From assembly GCF_000160535.1 (NCBI RefSeq), contig NZ_GG704781.1, forward strand, positions 311,723-375,722: a stretch of DNA of 64,000 bases. The letters are read 5' to 3'. This document shows positions 26,422-34,875 of the stretch, piece after piece. The notes under the pieces are model-generated. The model searched no databases, had not been told where the DNA came from, and worked only from the letters and a program-made list of their open reading frames with translations. How positions within the stretch are numbered: position 1 is the stretch's first letter; the number at the start of each line of letters is the position of its first letter. The DNA comes from Hallella bergensis DSM 17361. Lineage in GTDB: Bacteria > Bacteroidota > Bacteroidia > Bacteroidales > Bacteroidaceae. A program made the position numbers and the translations under genes.

Positions 26422-26429
26422 CAAATATA
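26422..26429 (-). promoter_or_regulatory. -7 promoter box for the TerB/DnaJ gene
   Basis: TATATTTG on the minus strand, about 55 bases from the start codon. Confidence 0.5.
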
Positions 26430-26470
26430 CAAAATAATCTTTGTATGGACCCTTTCTGCTGAAAAATTGC

Positions 26471-26478
26471 TAACTTTG
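26471..26478 (+). promoter_or_regulatory. -7 promoter box for the small membrane protein
   Basis: TAACTTTG, 30 bases before the ATG at 26509. Confidence 0.5.
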
Positions 26479-26508
26479 CAACTATAATCAACAAAATACG
26501 TATTCATT

Positions 26509-26718
26509 ATGAACATAGCCGTTGCACTTATTGCTTTTCTCATAGTTGCGGTAGTACTCTGGGGAGTTGCTGAGTTGAACTACAAAGGATTCAATTATGA
26601 AGAGGATGTTCCTCATCACCCGGATCCAACTGCGCACCAAGGTGGTGAGTATGTTGAGAAGAGTCTGAGGGATATCTTGCAGGACAACAGCACGAAGGGA
26701 TATAGTGCTGTAGACTAA
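26509..26718 (+). CDS. Small single-span membrane protein
   Basis: A 69-residue protein: an N-terminal hydrophobic helix (AVALIAFLIVAVVLWGVAEL, residues 4-23) and a hydrophilic tail with PHHPDPTAHQGG. It has its own promoter box and a plausible start, so it is probably real, but no family was recognised. It stands alone between two minus-strand genes. The His/Pro-rich part could bind metal, which is only a possibility. Confidence 0.6.
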   Translation: MNIAVALIAFLIVAVVLWGVAELNYKGFNYEEDVPHHPDPTAHQGGEYVEKSLRDILQDNSTKGYSAVD

Positions 26719-26851
26719 TAATCCTACCTCGGATTAGATAGGATTTCAGATTGTAATAATACGAATATGGCAACGAGGCTTGTTCCGGATGGGGACAGAC
26801 CTCGTTGCTGTGTATAGAGGAGGAAAGGTACGATGGGAATGATGCAATTTG

Positions 26852-27301
26852 TCAAAGCTCTTCATACCTTGGGATGTGGTCAAGAAATAAATATTTTTTA
26901 CCAATATAATCCATTTTGCAACAATAATGTTTCATGCCATTAGACACGATAAGATAGTCGGCATGTAGCAATAGATTGTATGCTGAAATCTGGTCGAATA
27001 CTTTTTGTGTGATTTCAATAGTTGGCGCCTTGTACTCTATAATCATGCGAGGTTGCAGCGATTGGTTGAAGAGCACGCTGTCGGCACGTAATGTCTTCTG
27101 TCCAACTTTCAAACTGATTTCGTTTGCAAGAAGAGTAGACGGGTATCCGAGATGATGAATAAGATAATGTATGAAGCTTTGGCGTACCCACTCCTCCGGC
27201 GTGAGTGAAATGTAGCGTCTTCGTAAGATGTCGAAGATGCGGGGATGCTCGCGCGTGCCTTGCAATTTTATATCAAAAGAGGGTAGGTTTAATGGAATCA
27301 T
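26852..27301 (-). CDS. HsdR N-terminal-like (HSDR_N_2) nuclease-fold protein, stand-alone
   Basis: A 149-residue protein matching the N-terminal endonuclease-fold domain of type I restriction subunit R, without helicase domains. Residues LRADSVLFNQSLQPRMIIEYKAPT carry the D...ExK nuclease pattern (about 91-112). Small stand-alone HSDR_N_2 proteins are frequent in Bacteroidota and are often next to holA, as here. There are no hsdM or hsdS genes nearby, so it is not part of a restriction system in this window. Its role may concern DNA repair or replication; this is inference. Confidence 0.82.
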   Translation of the reverse strand: MIPLNLPSFDIKLQGTREHPRIFDILRRRYISLTPEEWVRQSFIHYLIHHLGYPSTLLANEISLKVGQKTLRADSVLFNQSLQPRMIIEYKAPTIEITQKVFDQISAYNLLLHADYLIVSNGMKHYCCKMDYIGKKYLFLDHIPRYEEL

Positions 27302-27306
27302 TTTGT

Positions 27307-27314
27307 TATCTTTG
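27307..27314 (+). promoter_or_regulatory. -7 promoter box for holA
   Basis: TATCTTTG pointing right, about 65 bases before holA. It faces the minus-strand box at 27332-27339. Confidence 0.55.
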
Positions 27315-27331
27315 CATGGATTTTAATGGTG

Positions 27332-27339
27332 CAAAGATA
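27332..27339 (-). promoter_or_regulatory. -7 promoter box for the HSDR_N_2 gene
   Basis: TATCTTTG on the minus strand, 30 bases before the start codon at 27301. Together with the plus-strand box it forms the inverted repeat TATCTTTGCA ... TGCAAAGATA with face-to-face promoters. Confidence 0.55.
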
Positions 27340-27379
27340 GCGAATTGTACCGAGATTTTGGAACGTACATTTATAAAAC

Positions 27380-28408
27380 ATGCCACAGAAGAAACCCGTT
27401 CTCACTTATGATGCGATTATGCGTGAGCTCAAAGCTGGAAGTTTTTCGCCTATTTATGTGTTGATGGGTGAAGAATCTTATTATATAGACCAAATCAGCG
27501 ACTATATTCTTAACCATGTTTTGAGTCCGGATCAGCAAGCCTTTGATCAGACTGTGGTGTTTGGCGCTGATGTTAATGCAGCGCAGGTGGCAGACTTGGC
27601 TATGCAATATCCGATGATGGCATCGCGGAAGGTGATAGTTGTGAAGGAAGCACAGGGCATGAGATCATTTGAGAAGCTGGAGAAATATGCTGAAAATCCA
27701 CAGCCCAAAACCGTTCTTGTGATTTGTTATAAGAATGGGACGATTAATCGGCGTACGAAGTTCATGGCCGCTGCTGAGCGGGTTGGTGTAGTGTTTGAAA
27801 GTAAAAAACTAAAGGATTGGCAACTTCCGAGACATATCCAAATGTATCTGGCAACGCAGAATGTAGGTATAGATGAGAAAAGCGCCAGTATGATAGCTGG
27901 ATGTATTGGTGCAGACCTGAATCGCTTGCAATCGGAATTGGACAAACTTCTCATTGCACTTCCGGAGAAAGACCGACGCATAACCCCTGAAATGGTTGAA
28001 AAAAACATTGGTGTAAGCAAAGATTTCAATGCTTTTGAATTGAGAAGCGCCATAGTTAACAAGGACATTTTTAAAGCGAATCAAATAATCAAATATTTTG
28101 ACAGTAATCCCAAGGCGGGTTCAGTGTATTCCTTCCTACCTCTGCTTTTTAATTTCTTCCAGAATTTGATGATCGCATACTATGCTCCGAATAGAGGTGA
28201 TAAAAAAAGTGTCGCAGGATATTTGGATTTACTAAGCGAGTGGGGGGCAGTAGACTATATGACTGGAATGAGAAACTATCCTGCAAAGAAAACTTTGCAG
28301 ATCCTTTCGAAAATCAGAGAAACAGATACTCAAAGTAAAGGTGTAAACAACCCTAATACTTCTCCTGGGGACTTGATGAAAGAGCTTGTTTTTTTCATTT
28401 TTCATTAA
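27380..28408 (+). CDS. holA: DNA polymerase III subunit delta
   Basis: A 342-residue clamp-loader subunit that opens the beta clamp. The N-terminal AAA+-like domain shows SFSPIYVLMGEESYYID (about 18-34) with a degenerate P-loop, then a lid domain and a C-terminal collar (LRSAIVNKDIFKANQIIKYF, about 222-241). Delta lacks ATPase motifs by nature, so their absence is normal. The start at 27380 is MPQKKPVLTYD; upstream lies a promoter box that faces that of the neighbouring HSDR_N_2 gene. Confidence 0.92.
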   Translation: MPQKKPVLTYDAIMRELKAGSFSPIYVLMGEESYYIDQISDYILNHVLSPDQQAFDQTVVFGADVNAAQVADLAMQYPMMASRKVIVVKEAQGMRSFEKLEKYAENPQPKTVLVICYKNGTINRRTKFMAAAERVGVVFESKKLKDWQLPRHIQMYLATQNVGIDEKSASMIAGCIGADLNRLQSELDKLLIALPEKDRRITPEMVEKNIGVSKDFNAFELRSAIVNKDIFKANQIIKYFDSNPKAGSVYSFLPLLFNFFQNLMIAYYAPNRGDKKSVAGYLDLLSEWGAVDYMTGMRNYPAKKTLQILSKIRETDTQSKGVNNPNTSPGDLMKELVFFIFH

Positions 28409-29188
28409 AAACACGGTCAAATCATTCCTTATTTTTCTATTTCATGTAGTCTCGAAAGTATAGTTTTATGACTTAACCTTATTGTAATAGGAGAGTTATA
28501 CAGATTCAATATGCTCAAAATTCGCGTATTTTGAGCTGGCCTTATCGCTTGCCTTAAATTCTTAAAATTTCAGCTTATTTACCACTTTAAGGTAAGTGCA
28601 ATCTAAAATTAAATTAATTTTACATTTGAAATATCAAATCAACAAACTCAAACCCAAACACCAATCTATGATAATTTAAATTTGCAAATCAAAATCTCAA
28701 TATATGTAATAAGTTATAATTAAATGGTTTTGAATTCGCAAACACAAATTACCCTATTTAGGAATTTGCATTTATTAATATGCAATATTTGTATATATTA
28801 CTTTATCCATTGATAACCAGGTATTTAAGATTTTGTGCTAATGGATATTATACATATTTCGATCTATTATAAGTATAAAAGAACGAAAGGAGCTTCAATT
28901 CAGTAATTATATGTGTAATTATCTTATTATAATCCATATGTTTACAGGATTATGTTCAATTAGTATATAGATGTCCTAAGTATCATTTTAATTTAAATAT
29001 ACAAATTCAAATTCAAGAAAAGTAAAGTTAGATTTGAGATTTGATATTTTAAATTTCAAACCAACATTTTGAATTATCAAATCTGCTTGATTAAATTTGT
29101 GATTTCAAATTTAATGTTTAACTTTGCAAATGGAAGTACTGAATGAAAATAATCAGTTTTTCCATAGTCACCATTCTAATAAAGAAGT
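28409..29188. other. AT-rich control region before the XRE regulator
   Basis: 780 bases without a gene and visibly more AT-rich than the rest of the window. A perfect hairpin GCTCAAAAT / ATTTTGAGC lies at 28513-28536, possibly the holA terminator. From about 28615 to 29115 many TCAAAT / ATTTGA half-sites recur, often as inverted pairs. A TAACTTTG box at 29119-29126 ends the region. Confidence 0.6.
29119..29126 (+). promoter_or_regulatory. -7 promoter box for the XRE regulator
   Basis: TAACTTTG, 63 bases before the ATG at 29189 and directly next to the TCAAAT-rich tract. Confidence 0.55.
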
Positions 29189-29653
29189 ATGAAAGACAGG
29201 ATTAGACAGATCATGGACGATCAACACATGACTCAGAAAGAGTTTGCTCAGTTTACTGGAATATCAGAAGGATCTTTAAGTGGAGTTTTTAATGAACGGA
29301 CAAGACCAACGATTCAGATGATAGAAACCATACATGAAAAACTTCCAAACATTTCTGTTGAATGGATTATGTTTGGAACGGGGTCAATGTATATAACTGA
29401 GAAAAGTCAAACTCCATCTAACGACGCACAAACTTCAGAGAAAAACTCACCTTTGCTTGAAGTGCAAAATTCTTCGTTAACACCTTCTCTTTTTGATGAT
29501 TCAAAGAGTACACGCGTTGCTGGCGGGGAAGGAGTTTTATCAAATGTAGGCAAAACTGTTGTGAAATATATTGACAAGCCTGAACGAAAAATAACAGAAA
29601 TCAGAATATTTTACGATGATCAGACTTGGGAAACGTTTGTTCCTAAACGCTAA
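29189..29653 (+). CDS. XRE-family transcriptional regulator
   Basis: A 154-residue protein. The N-terminal Cro/CI-type helix-turn-helix (residues about 3-62: MTQKEFAQFTGISEGSLSG as the HTH core) is followed by a polar linker (65-115) and a conserved C-terminal strand-rich piece ITEIRIFYDDQTWETFVPK. This layout is common in Bacteroidota regulators of unknown targets. The gene itself is AT-rich, and the upstream array of TCAAAT half-sites may be its operator. pyrK follows after 123 bases with its own promoter. Confidence 0.85.
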   Translation: MKDRIRQIMDDQHMTQKEFAQFTGISEGSLSGVFNERTRPTIQMIETIHEKLPNISVEWIMFGTGSMYITEKSQTPSNDAQTSEKNSPLLEVQNSSLTPSLFDDSKSTRVAGGEGVLSNVGKTVVKYIDKPERKITEIRIFYDDQTWETFVPKR

Positions 29654-29693
29654 CTTTGTCTTTACATCTGCAATGCATCAACCAAAAAATGCT

Positions 29694-29701
29694 TACCTTT
29701 G
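29694..29701 (+). promoter_or_regulatory. -7 promoter box for pyrK-pyrD
   Basis: TACCTTTG, 75 bases before the pyrK start. Another TAACTTTG at 29651-29658 overlaps the end of the XRE gene. Confidence 0.55.
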
Positions 29702-29709
29702 TGGAAGAT

Positions 29710-29748
29710 ATAATTGTAGAAGGTATAATTGTATTGGAAATAATTGTA
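29710..29748 (+). repeat. Three direct 9-mers in the pyrK leader
   Basis: ATAATTGTA occurs at 29710-29718, 29725-29733 and 29740-29748, exactly 15 bases apart, just downstream of the predicted transcription start of pyrK. Confidence 0.85.
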
Positions 29749-29776
29749 GATTACATAATATCAAAGATAGGCACTT

Positions 29777-30550
29777 ATGAAAAAATATTGTCATGACCTG
29801 TATATAAGTTCGGTGGATTGGTTAAGTGACAAGCATGTTTTGCTGAGACTTACTCAAGGAGATCCTCTTCCTGAAATGCAGCCGGGCCAGTTTGTAGAGG
29901 TCAGAATAGACCATTCTCCTCATACTTTTCTTCGCCGCCCGCTCTCTATTAATTTTATAGATAAGGCGAAAAATGAATTTGGACTTCTTGTTGCAGCGGT
30001 TGGTGATGGTACCAGACAAATGATGCGGTTGCGACCTGGTGACCTTCTTAACTGCCTCTTTCCGCTTGGCAATTGTTTTACCCCTCCTGAAGAATTAAGT
30101 GAAAAAAGGGTATTGCTTATTGGTGGAGGAGTTGGCGTTGCACCGCTATTGTTTCAAGGACAGCAACTTTCTGAATCGGGCAACAACCCCGTATTTTTAC
30201 TGGGAGCTCGTTCTTCTTCCGACTTATTGGAACTTGACATGTTTAAGAAACTGGGGACGGTCCATGTAACTACAGAAGACAATACGGCTGGAGAGAAAGG
30301 ATTTGTGACCAATCATTCCGTGCTGCAACAGGAACATTTTGACATGATTCAGACCTGCGGACCTAAGCCGATGATGATGTCGGTGGCTCGTTATGCCCGC
30401 GAAAAGGGAATTGAATGTGAAGCATCTTTGGAGAATCTGATGGCCTGTGGACTTGGAGCTTGTCTGTGTTGTGTGGAGAAGACTGTGAAGGGCAATCAAT
30501 GCGTGTGTACAGAAGGACCGGTTTTTAATATAAACAGTTTGTTATGGTAG
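29777..30550 (+). CDS. pyrK: Dihydroorotate dehydrogenase B, electron-transfer subunit
   Basis: A 257-residue iron-sulfur flavoprotein that passes electrons from dihydroorotate oxidation by PyrD to NAD. The FAD-binding RRPLSINF (about 55-62), the NAD-binding GGGVGVAPL (about 117-125) and the C-terminal [2Fe-2S] cysteine set ([18 protein letters not shown], then CVC) are all present. It overlaps pyrD by 7 bases, so the two subunits are translationally coupled. The leader with three 15-bp-spaced repeats suggests specific control. Confidence 0.93.
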   Translation: MKKYCHDLYISSVDWLSDKHVLLRLTQGDPLPEMQPGQFVEVRIDHSPHTFLRRPLSINFIDKAKNEFGLLVAAVGDGTRQMMRLRPGDLLNCLFPLGNCFTPPEELSEKRVLLIGGGVGVAPLLFQGQQLSESGNNPVFLLGARSSSDLLELDMFKKLGTVHVTTEDNTAGEKGFVTNHSVLQQEHFDMIQTCGPKPMMMSVARYAREKGIECEASLENLMACGLGACLCCVEKTVKGNQCVCTEGPVFNINSLLW

Positions 30551-31449
30551 ATCTAAGTGTAAAGATAAATCAATTAGAATTAACTAATCCTGTAATGACC
30601 GCCAGTGGCACTTTTGGCTACGGTTTGGAGTTTGCCGACCTGGTTCCTTTGAATGAAATTGGAGGCATTATTGTTAAAGGAACTACGCTTGAGCACCGCG
30701 AGGGCAATGACTACCCTCGTATGGCCGAAACAGCTTCGGGCATGCTCAACTGCGTCGGACTTCAGAACAAGGGGGCTGATTATTTTTGTGAGCATATTTA
30801 CCCTCAGGTAAAGGACATCGCTACGAATATTATCGTCAATGTCAGCGGCCATTCGCTTGATTCGTATGCTGCTTGTGCTGCCAAGATAGATGCCTTGGAT
30901 AAGATACCTGCCATTGAGTTGAATATTTCGTGTCCCAATGTCAAAGAGGGCGGAATGGCCTTCGGTGTGACATGTGAAGGAGCAGCAAGTGTAGTTCGGG
31001 CTGTGCGTAAGGTCTACCATAAAACGCTTATCGTGAAGCTTTCCCCCAATGTGACAGATGTTGCGGAAATTGCGCGTGCCTGTGAGGCAGAAGGGGCCGA
31101 CTCGGTATCACTTATCAACACACTGATGGGCATGGCCATAGATATTGAGCGCAGAAAGCCCAAGCTAAGCATTCGCACGGGCGGTTTGAGTGGACCAGCC
31201 GTGAAGCCTGTTGCCGTGCGCATGGTCTGGGATGTATCTCATGCGGTAAAAATACCAGTCATTGGACTTGGAGGAATCATGAATGCGGAGGATGCCATAG
31301 AATTTATGATGGCCGGGGCCACTGCCATACAAATTGGGACGGCCAACTTCATAGACCCATCCGTCACGCTTCGGGTAAAAAACGGCATGGCCGAATGGCT
31401 CGAACGACACGGATGCAAGAGTGTACAAGAGATTATAGGAGTGGTCTAA
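30544..31449 (+). CDS. pyrD: Dihydroorotate dehydrogenase B, catalytic subunit
   Basis: A 301-residue class 1B enzyme, FMN-dependent, for the fourth step of pyrimidine synthesis. Recognisable are [13 protein letters not shown] at the N-terminus, the active-site loop [13 protein letters not shown] with the catalytic Cys (about 130), the KLSPNVTD stretch and the FMN phosphate loop [15 protein letters not shown]. It needs PyrK, encoded immediately upstream with a 7-base overlap. The product orotate is used by PyrE and PyrF, which are elsewhere. Confidence 0.94.
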   Translation: MVDLSVKINQLELTNPVMTASGTFGYGLEFADLVPLNEIGGIIVKGTTLEHREGNDYPRMAETASGMLNCVGLQNKGADYFCEHIYPQVKDIATNIIVNVSGHSLDSYAACAAKIDALDKIPAIELNISCPNVKEGGMAFGVTCEGAASVVRAVRKVYHKTLIVKLSPNVTDVAEIARACEAEGADSVSLINTLMGMAIDIERRKPKLSIRTGGLSGPAVKPVAVRMVWDVSHAVKIPVIGLGGIMNAEDAIEFMMAGATAIQIGTANFIDPSVTLRVKNGMAEWLERHGCKSVQEIIGVV

Positions 31450-31465
31450 AGAGCGATTTTGAAGG

Positions 31466-31486
31466 CGAACGAAAACGTTTTGTTCG
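31466..31486. terminator. Near-perfect palindrome after pyrD
   Basis: CGAAC-GAAAACGTTT-TGTTCG is a 21-base near-palindrome 17 bases past the pyrD stop codon. It may be part of the terminator, but a T-run is weak. Confidence 0.4.
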
Positions 31487-31556
31487 TTTATAAAACTCAC
31501 CTTTGTTGTGTCGCATGAAGCTGACTTGAGACATCCGATATGGCGAGCTAAAAAGT

Positions 31557-31580
31557 GGGAACCGCCGTCAGACGGTTCCC
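31557..31580. terminator. GC-rich hairpin between convergent pyrD and aroC
   Basis: A perfect stem GGGAACCG / CGGTTCCC with an 8-base loop, lying between convergent genes. No strong T-run follows. Confidence 0.5.
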
Positions 31581-31725
31581 TGCTAACACAAAAACTAAAC
31601 TAAGACTTAACTGAACTGATTTTGGGCCTTCTCAAATCCCATATCGTTGATATTGCAAATTTACGACATAATCTCGAAATACATAGGACATCAGCGTTTC
31701 AACCCCATTCTATGTCCCAAGAATT

Positions 31726-32805
31726 TCATAATTGAATCGTTTTATTAATCAGATAATTATCTAACAACACCATGGCCGTCATAGCTTCTACGATGGGTAC
31801 CGCACGAGGCAAGACGCAAGGGTCGTGCCTTCCTTTAGCGTTGAGGACAGTGGGGCTTCCGTCGATATCCACTGTGTTTTGTTTCTGGAGAATTGTCGCC
31901 ACAGGCTTGAACGCCACCCTGAACCAGATGTCTTGGCCGTTGCTGATACCTCCCTGTATTCCTCCGCTGTGATTGTTTTCGGTCGATATTTTCCCGTTAT
32001 CATTGATAAAGACGTCGTTTTGCTCACTGCCTCTTGATGCAGCACCAGCAAACCCCTCGCCATATTCAAATCCTTTCACGGCATTGATGGATAGCATGGC
32101 GGCACCCAGCTGAGCATGAAGCTTGCCAAATTCGGGTTCTCCCAATCCGGCAGGACAACCTTTCACCACACACGTGATAACGCCACCGATGGTGTCTCCG
32201 GCATTTTTCACCTCCATGATGAGCTCCTCCATTTTCTCTGCTTTTTCGGCATCCGGACAGCGAACCATATTGTTTTCGGTTTGGCTGAGATCATAGGAAC
32301 GATAGTCATGCTCCAGTTCGATATGTCCCACCTGATTAGTGTAGGCATGGATGGAGATTCCCAGTTGTCTGAGAGCCAGTTTTGCCAGTGCGCCTGCCAC
32401 CACACGACTGATGGTAATGCGTGCCGAGGAGCGTCCCCCTCCGCGATGATCTCGCACACCATACTTATAATAATAGGTGTAGTCCGCGTGCGACGGCCGA
32501 AAGAGCTTTTGCATGTTGTCGTAGTCTTTGGAATGTTGATTCTTGTTAACCACCATAAACCCAATGGGTGTTCCGGTGGTCTTGCCTTCAAACACGCCGC
32601 TCAGTAGTTTCACTTCATCGTTTTCCTTGCGCGATGTTGTGATTTTGCTTTGTCCTGGTTTACGCCTATCCAACTCATGCTGAATGTATTGCATATCAAT
32701 TTCTATGCCGGCTGGCATCCCATCCACGATGCCGCCAATGGCTTCTCCGTGGCTCTCACCAAAAGTAGTCAGCGTGAAGATGTTTCCAAAAGTGTTTCTT
32801 GTCAT
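31726..32805 (-). CDS. aroC: Chorismate synthase
   Basis: A 359-residue enzyme for the last step of the shikimate pathway, EPSP to chorismate, using reduced FMN. Signatures are [19 protein letters not shown] at the start, [18 protein letters not shown] (about 125-142) and the C-terminal [19 protein letters not shown]. The length is typical. It is convergent with pyrD, with hairpins between, and lies 119 bases downstream of slyD on the same strand. Its reduced-flavin supply is not obvious from neighbours. Confidence 0.95.
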   Translation of the reverse strand: MTRNTFGNIFTLTTFGESHGEAIGGIVDGMPAGIEIDMQYIQHELDRRKPGQSKITTSRKENDEVKLLSGVFEGKTTGTPIGFMVVNKNQHSKDYDNMQKLFRPSHADYTYYYKYGVRDHRGGGRSSARITISRVVAGALAKLALRQLGISIHAYTNQVGHIELEHDYRSYDLSQTENNMVRCPDAEKAEKMEELIMEVKNAGDTIGGVITCVVKGCPAGLGEPEFGKLHAQLGAAMLSINAVKGFEYGEGFAGAASRGSEQNDVFINDNGKISTENNHSGGIQGGISNGQDIWFRVAFKPVATILQKQNTVDIDGSPTVLNAKGRHDPCVLPRAVPIVEAMTAMVLLDNYLINKTIQL

Positions 32806-32924
32806 CTCTCCGATAGGGGTTGGTTAAATCAATATGATCTGCACCGCGGCAGTCTGTACTACGCCGTCTGTGCGTGTGAATTTTCCCCGTAGTGCATCGT
32901 CTTTGCAGCAATGGAGTGGGGTGG

Positions 32925-33530
32925 TTAATGCTGATGATGCTTGCCGCAGCATCCTCCATCCTGTCCGTGGCCATCACACTCGCATCCTCCATCCTGTCCG
33001 TGGCCACCACATTTGCAATTGCCCTTGCACCCGCCACCGGATAACTTGTTCAGCATGTCGGCCACCTCTGCAGTGCTTGCCTCGCGATTCTCGACGATTT
33101 CTCCTTTGAAATTCAGGGCCTTACCTGCCAGTGGATTGTTCAAGTCTACTTTCACCTTGTCTGTTGAAACCTCCATCACTTGACCGAAAAAATAGACTCC
33201 ATCTTCGTTTTGCAAGGGTATTGTTGCGTTCGGGTAAACGTTTGCTTGGTCGAATTTGCCGTTTACAAAGAATATTTGCTTATCCAATTCCACCACATGT
33301 TCATCACTGTAAACGCCGTATGCCTGCTCAGGTTGAAGCGTGATGTCGAACTTGTTGCCTGTTTCGAGACCAACCAAGTTCTTTTCCAACTCATCTAACA
33401 CCATCCCAAGTCCGCTGATAAACACGAAAGGTTGGTCGTCGGTGATCTGTTCGATAAGCTCGTTCTGTCCATCTGTTGTGTCGTAGAGCTGGTAAGAAGC
33501 CTTGATGTACTTGTTGATTTTGTTGTCCAT
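32925..33530 (-). CDS. slyD: FKBP-type peptidyl-prolyl isomerase SlyD with metal-binding tail
   Basis: A 201-residue protein. The FKBP domain with IF insert spans residues 1-150 (FVFISGLGMVLDELEKNLVGLETG, then LQPEQAYGVYSDEHVVELDK). The C-terminal 35 residues are rich in Cys, His and Gly, ending CCGKHHQH, and include a tandem 11-residue repeat (GHGQDGGCECD type) encoded by a 33-bp DNA repeat. SlyD is a cytosolic chaperone and nickel store for metallo-enzymes. The tail here is more Cys-rich than in E. coli. Confidence 0.92.
   Translation of the reverse strand: MDNKINKYIKASYQLYDTTDGQNELIEQITDDQPFVFISGLGMVLDELEKNLVGLETGNKFDITLQPEQAYGVYSDEHVVELDKQIFFVNGKFDQANVYPNATIPLQNEDGVYFFGQVMEVSTDKVKVDLNNPLAGKALNFKGEIVENREASTAEVADMLNKLSGGGCKGNCKCGGHGQDGGCECDGHGQDGGCCGKHHQH
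32949..33014. repeat. Tandem 33-bp repeat in slyD
   Basis: Two adjacent copies starting GCATCCTCCATCCTGTCCGT at 32949 and 32982, differing at a few bases near the end of the unit. They encode the metal-binding tail and could expand or contract in frame. Confidence 0.9.
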
Positions 33531-33621
33531 ATTGTATTTTGTGATAATATCAATGGTCGTTCATCATTATGTTTATAGAAATTATGAAAGCCATCTATGA
33601 TGAGCACCTATTTTATGTGTG

Positions 33622-33629
33622 CAAAGATA
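33622..33629 (-). promoter_or_regulatory. -7 promoter box for slyD
   Basis: TATCTTTG on the minus strand, about 92 bases from the slyD start. Confidence 0.5.
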
Positions 33630-33782
33630 GGGCTTTTTTTCCAAAAAGATGTTTTTCAATACATTCAATGTGCAAAGTCCATAAGAAAGATGGGATTTCT
33701 CATAAACTTGATTTGAGTCAACAAAACGTACTGTTATCGCACACAAAAGACCTTTTTCCTTGCCACCCTCAATTATTTCCCT

Positions 33783-33790
33783 TATATTTG
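33783..33790 (+). promoter_or_regulatory. -7 promoter box for the small exported protein
   Basis: TATATTTG, about 90 bases before the ATG at 33881. The rest of the 350-base intergenic region (33531-33880) shows nothing else. Confidence 0.5.
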
Positions 33791-33880
33791 CATTAGAAAT
33801 CAGAGGATTTCATAAGGATAACAAGTTGAATTAAGATTCGCGTTGACACACGGCGCGGACAGATTAAAGAAAGAAGAAAA

Positions 33881-34276
33881 ATGAAAAAGATTGTATTGAC
33901 ATTTGTTGCTTTGTTTTCAATGACAATGGCATTTGCAGACCATGCAGAGAAGAATCATGTTAAGGAGAATAAGACTACGGAAGTGTCAGTTATGACCATG
34001 GATCAGAACTATGATATGACACTGAACTACCGCAAACTTGGCTCTGCCCTGGGATTAAACGGTCATCAGATGGAGGCTGTTGAGACGGTGCACAATCGCT
34101 TTATAGACGAAATGAACAATGCCGGTCGTGCTGAGGAATCAAACCGTAAGGCTCTTGTTAAGGAAGCAGCCAACAAGGAACTGAAGTATATGAGCTACAT
34201 ACTCGACGAAAGCCAGTATAAGAAGTTTACTACACTTCTGAACCTGACTTTGAACAATCGTGGATTGCTGAAATAA
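33881..34276 (+). CDS. Small exported helical protein
   Basis: A 131-residue protein with a classical signal peptide (KKIVLTFVALFSMTMAFA, residues 2-19). The mature part is helical and charged, with LGSALGLNGHQMEAVETVHNRFIDEM and a matching YILDESQYKKFTTLLNLTL stretch. The pairing of an L-x-x-Q-type helix and a DESQYKKF helix loosely recalls Spy/CpxP-like periplasmic chaperones, but the similarity is too weak for a family call. It has its own promoter and terminator, so it is monocistronic. The function is unknown. Confidence 0.75.
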   Translation: MKKIVLTFVALFSMTMAFADHAEKNHVKENKTTEVSVMTMDQNYDMTLNYRKLGSALGLNGHQMEAVETVHNRFIDEMNNAGRAEESNRKALVKEAANKELKYMSYILDESQYKKFTTLLNLTLNNRGLLK

Positions 34277-34305
34277 GAATTTGAATATTTGAGAGATATA
34301 ATGGG

Positions 34306-34340
34306 ATCGCAGACTTCGCAAGGAGTTTGCGATTTTTGTT
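34306..34340 (+). terminator. Terminator after the small exported protein gene
   Basis: A stem ATCGCAGACT / AGTTTGCGAT with one bulge, followed by TTTTTGTTTTT. Confidence 0.75.
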
Positions 34341-34875
34341 TTTCATCCTGTTGAAGACAGATTGGGCGTCAATGAAAATAACCGACAAAGAGTCTTTGCT
34401 GCTTCGCGTATTTGAAAATAATTTCCCGATCGTCTGAAATTCTTCAAAAATATGGCTATTATATAATTGTTTGAAAATAAGAGTGTTGAGGATGTAACGG
34501 ATTTTTCCGCTCATTATTCCCGTTCATATTCTTGATGATTACGGCTTAATCGTACTGCGGTTGAGCCTTTGTCATACAACGGATACACTCTTTTTGCTGC
34601 ATGGTTGAGTCTCTTCCGCACCGTGAGTAGACCTTAACCGCATTTCCCACGCAGTGTCCTTATCAAGATTTCAGTTGTAAAACAGCCTAATTTTGATTTT
34701 TTGGATTCTATCATGCCAAAAAATCCAGATGGTTTTTTGGTGAAGTTTTCTATACAATTCTATCTCATCCTTCAATCCGGCATTCTAATCCAGGTTGCTC
34801 ATCCGCTATTAGTTTTCTGGTTCCCCTTACCTTATATAGTCTCAGGTGATGACGCAGGACTATCCTGAGGAAATT
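34341..34875. other. Non-coding region with a diverged intergenic element
   Basis: No gene is supported. The stretch 34540-34790 includes GATTACGGCTTAATCG, a second GGTTGAG core and TTTTTTGGTGAAGTTTTCT, similar in order to 49770-49990. Confidence 0.4.

Noticed and set aside
34230..34514. A 94-codon minus-strand frame over the terminator of the small exported protein.
   Set aside because: It crosses a gene end and a terminator hairpin and shows no family features.
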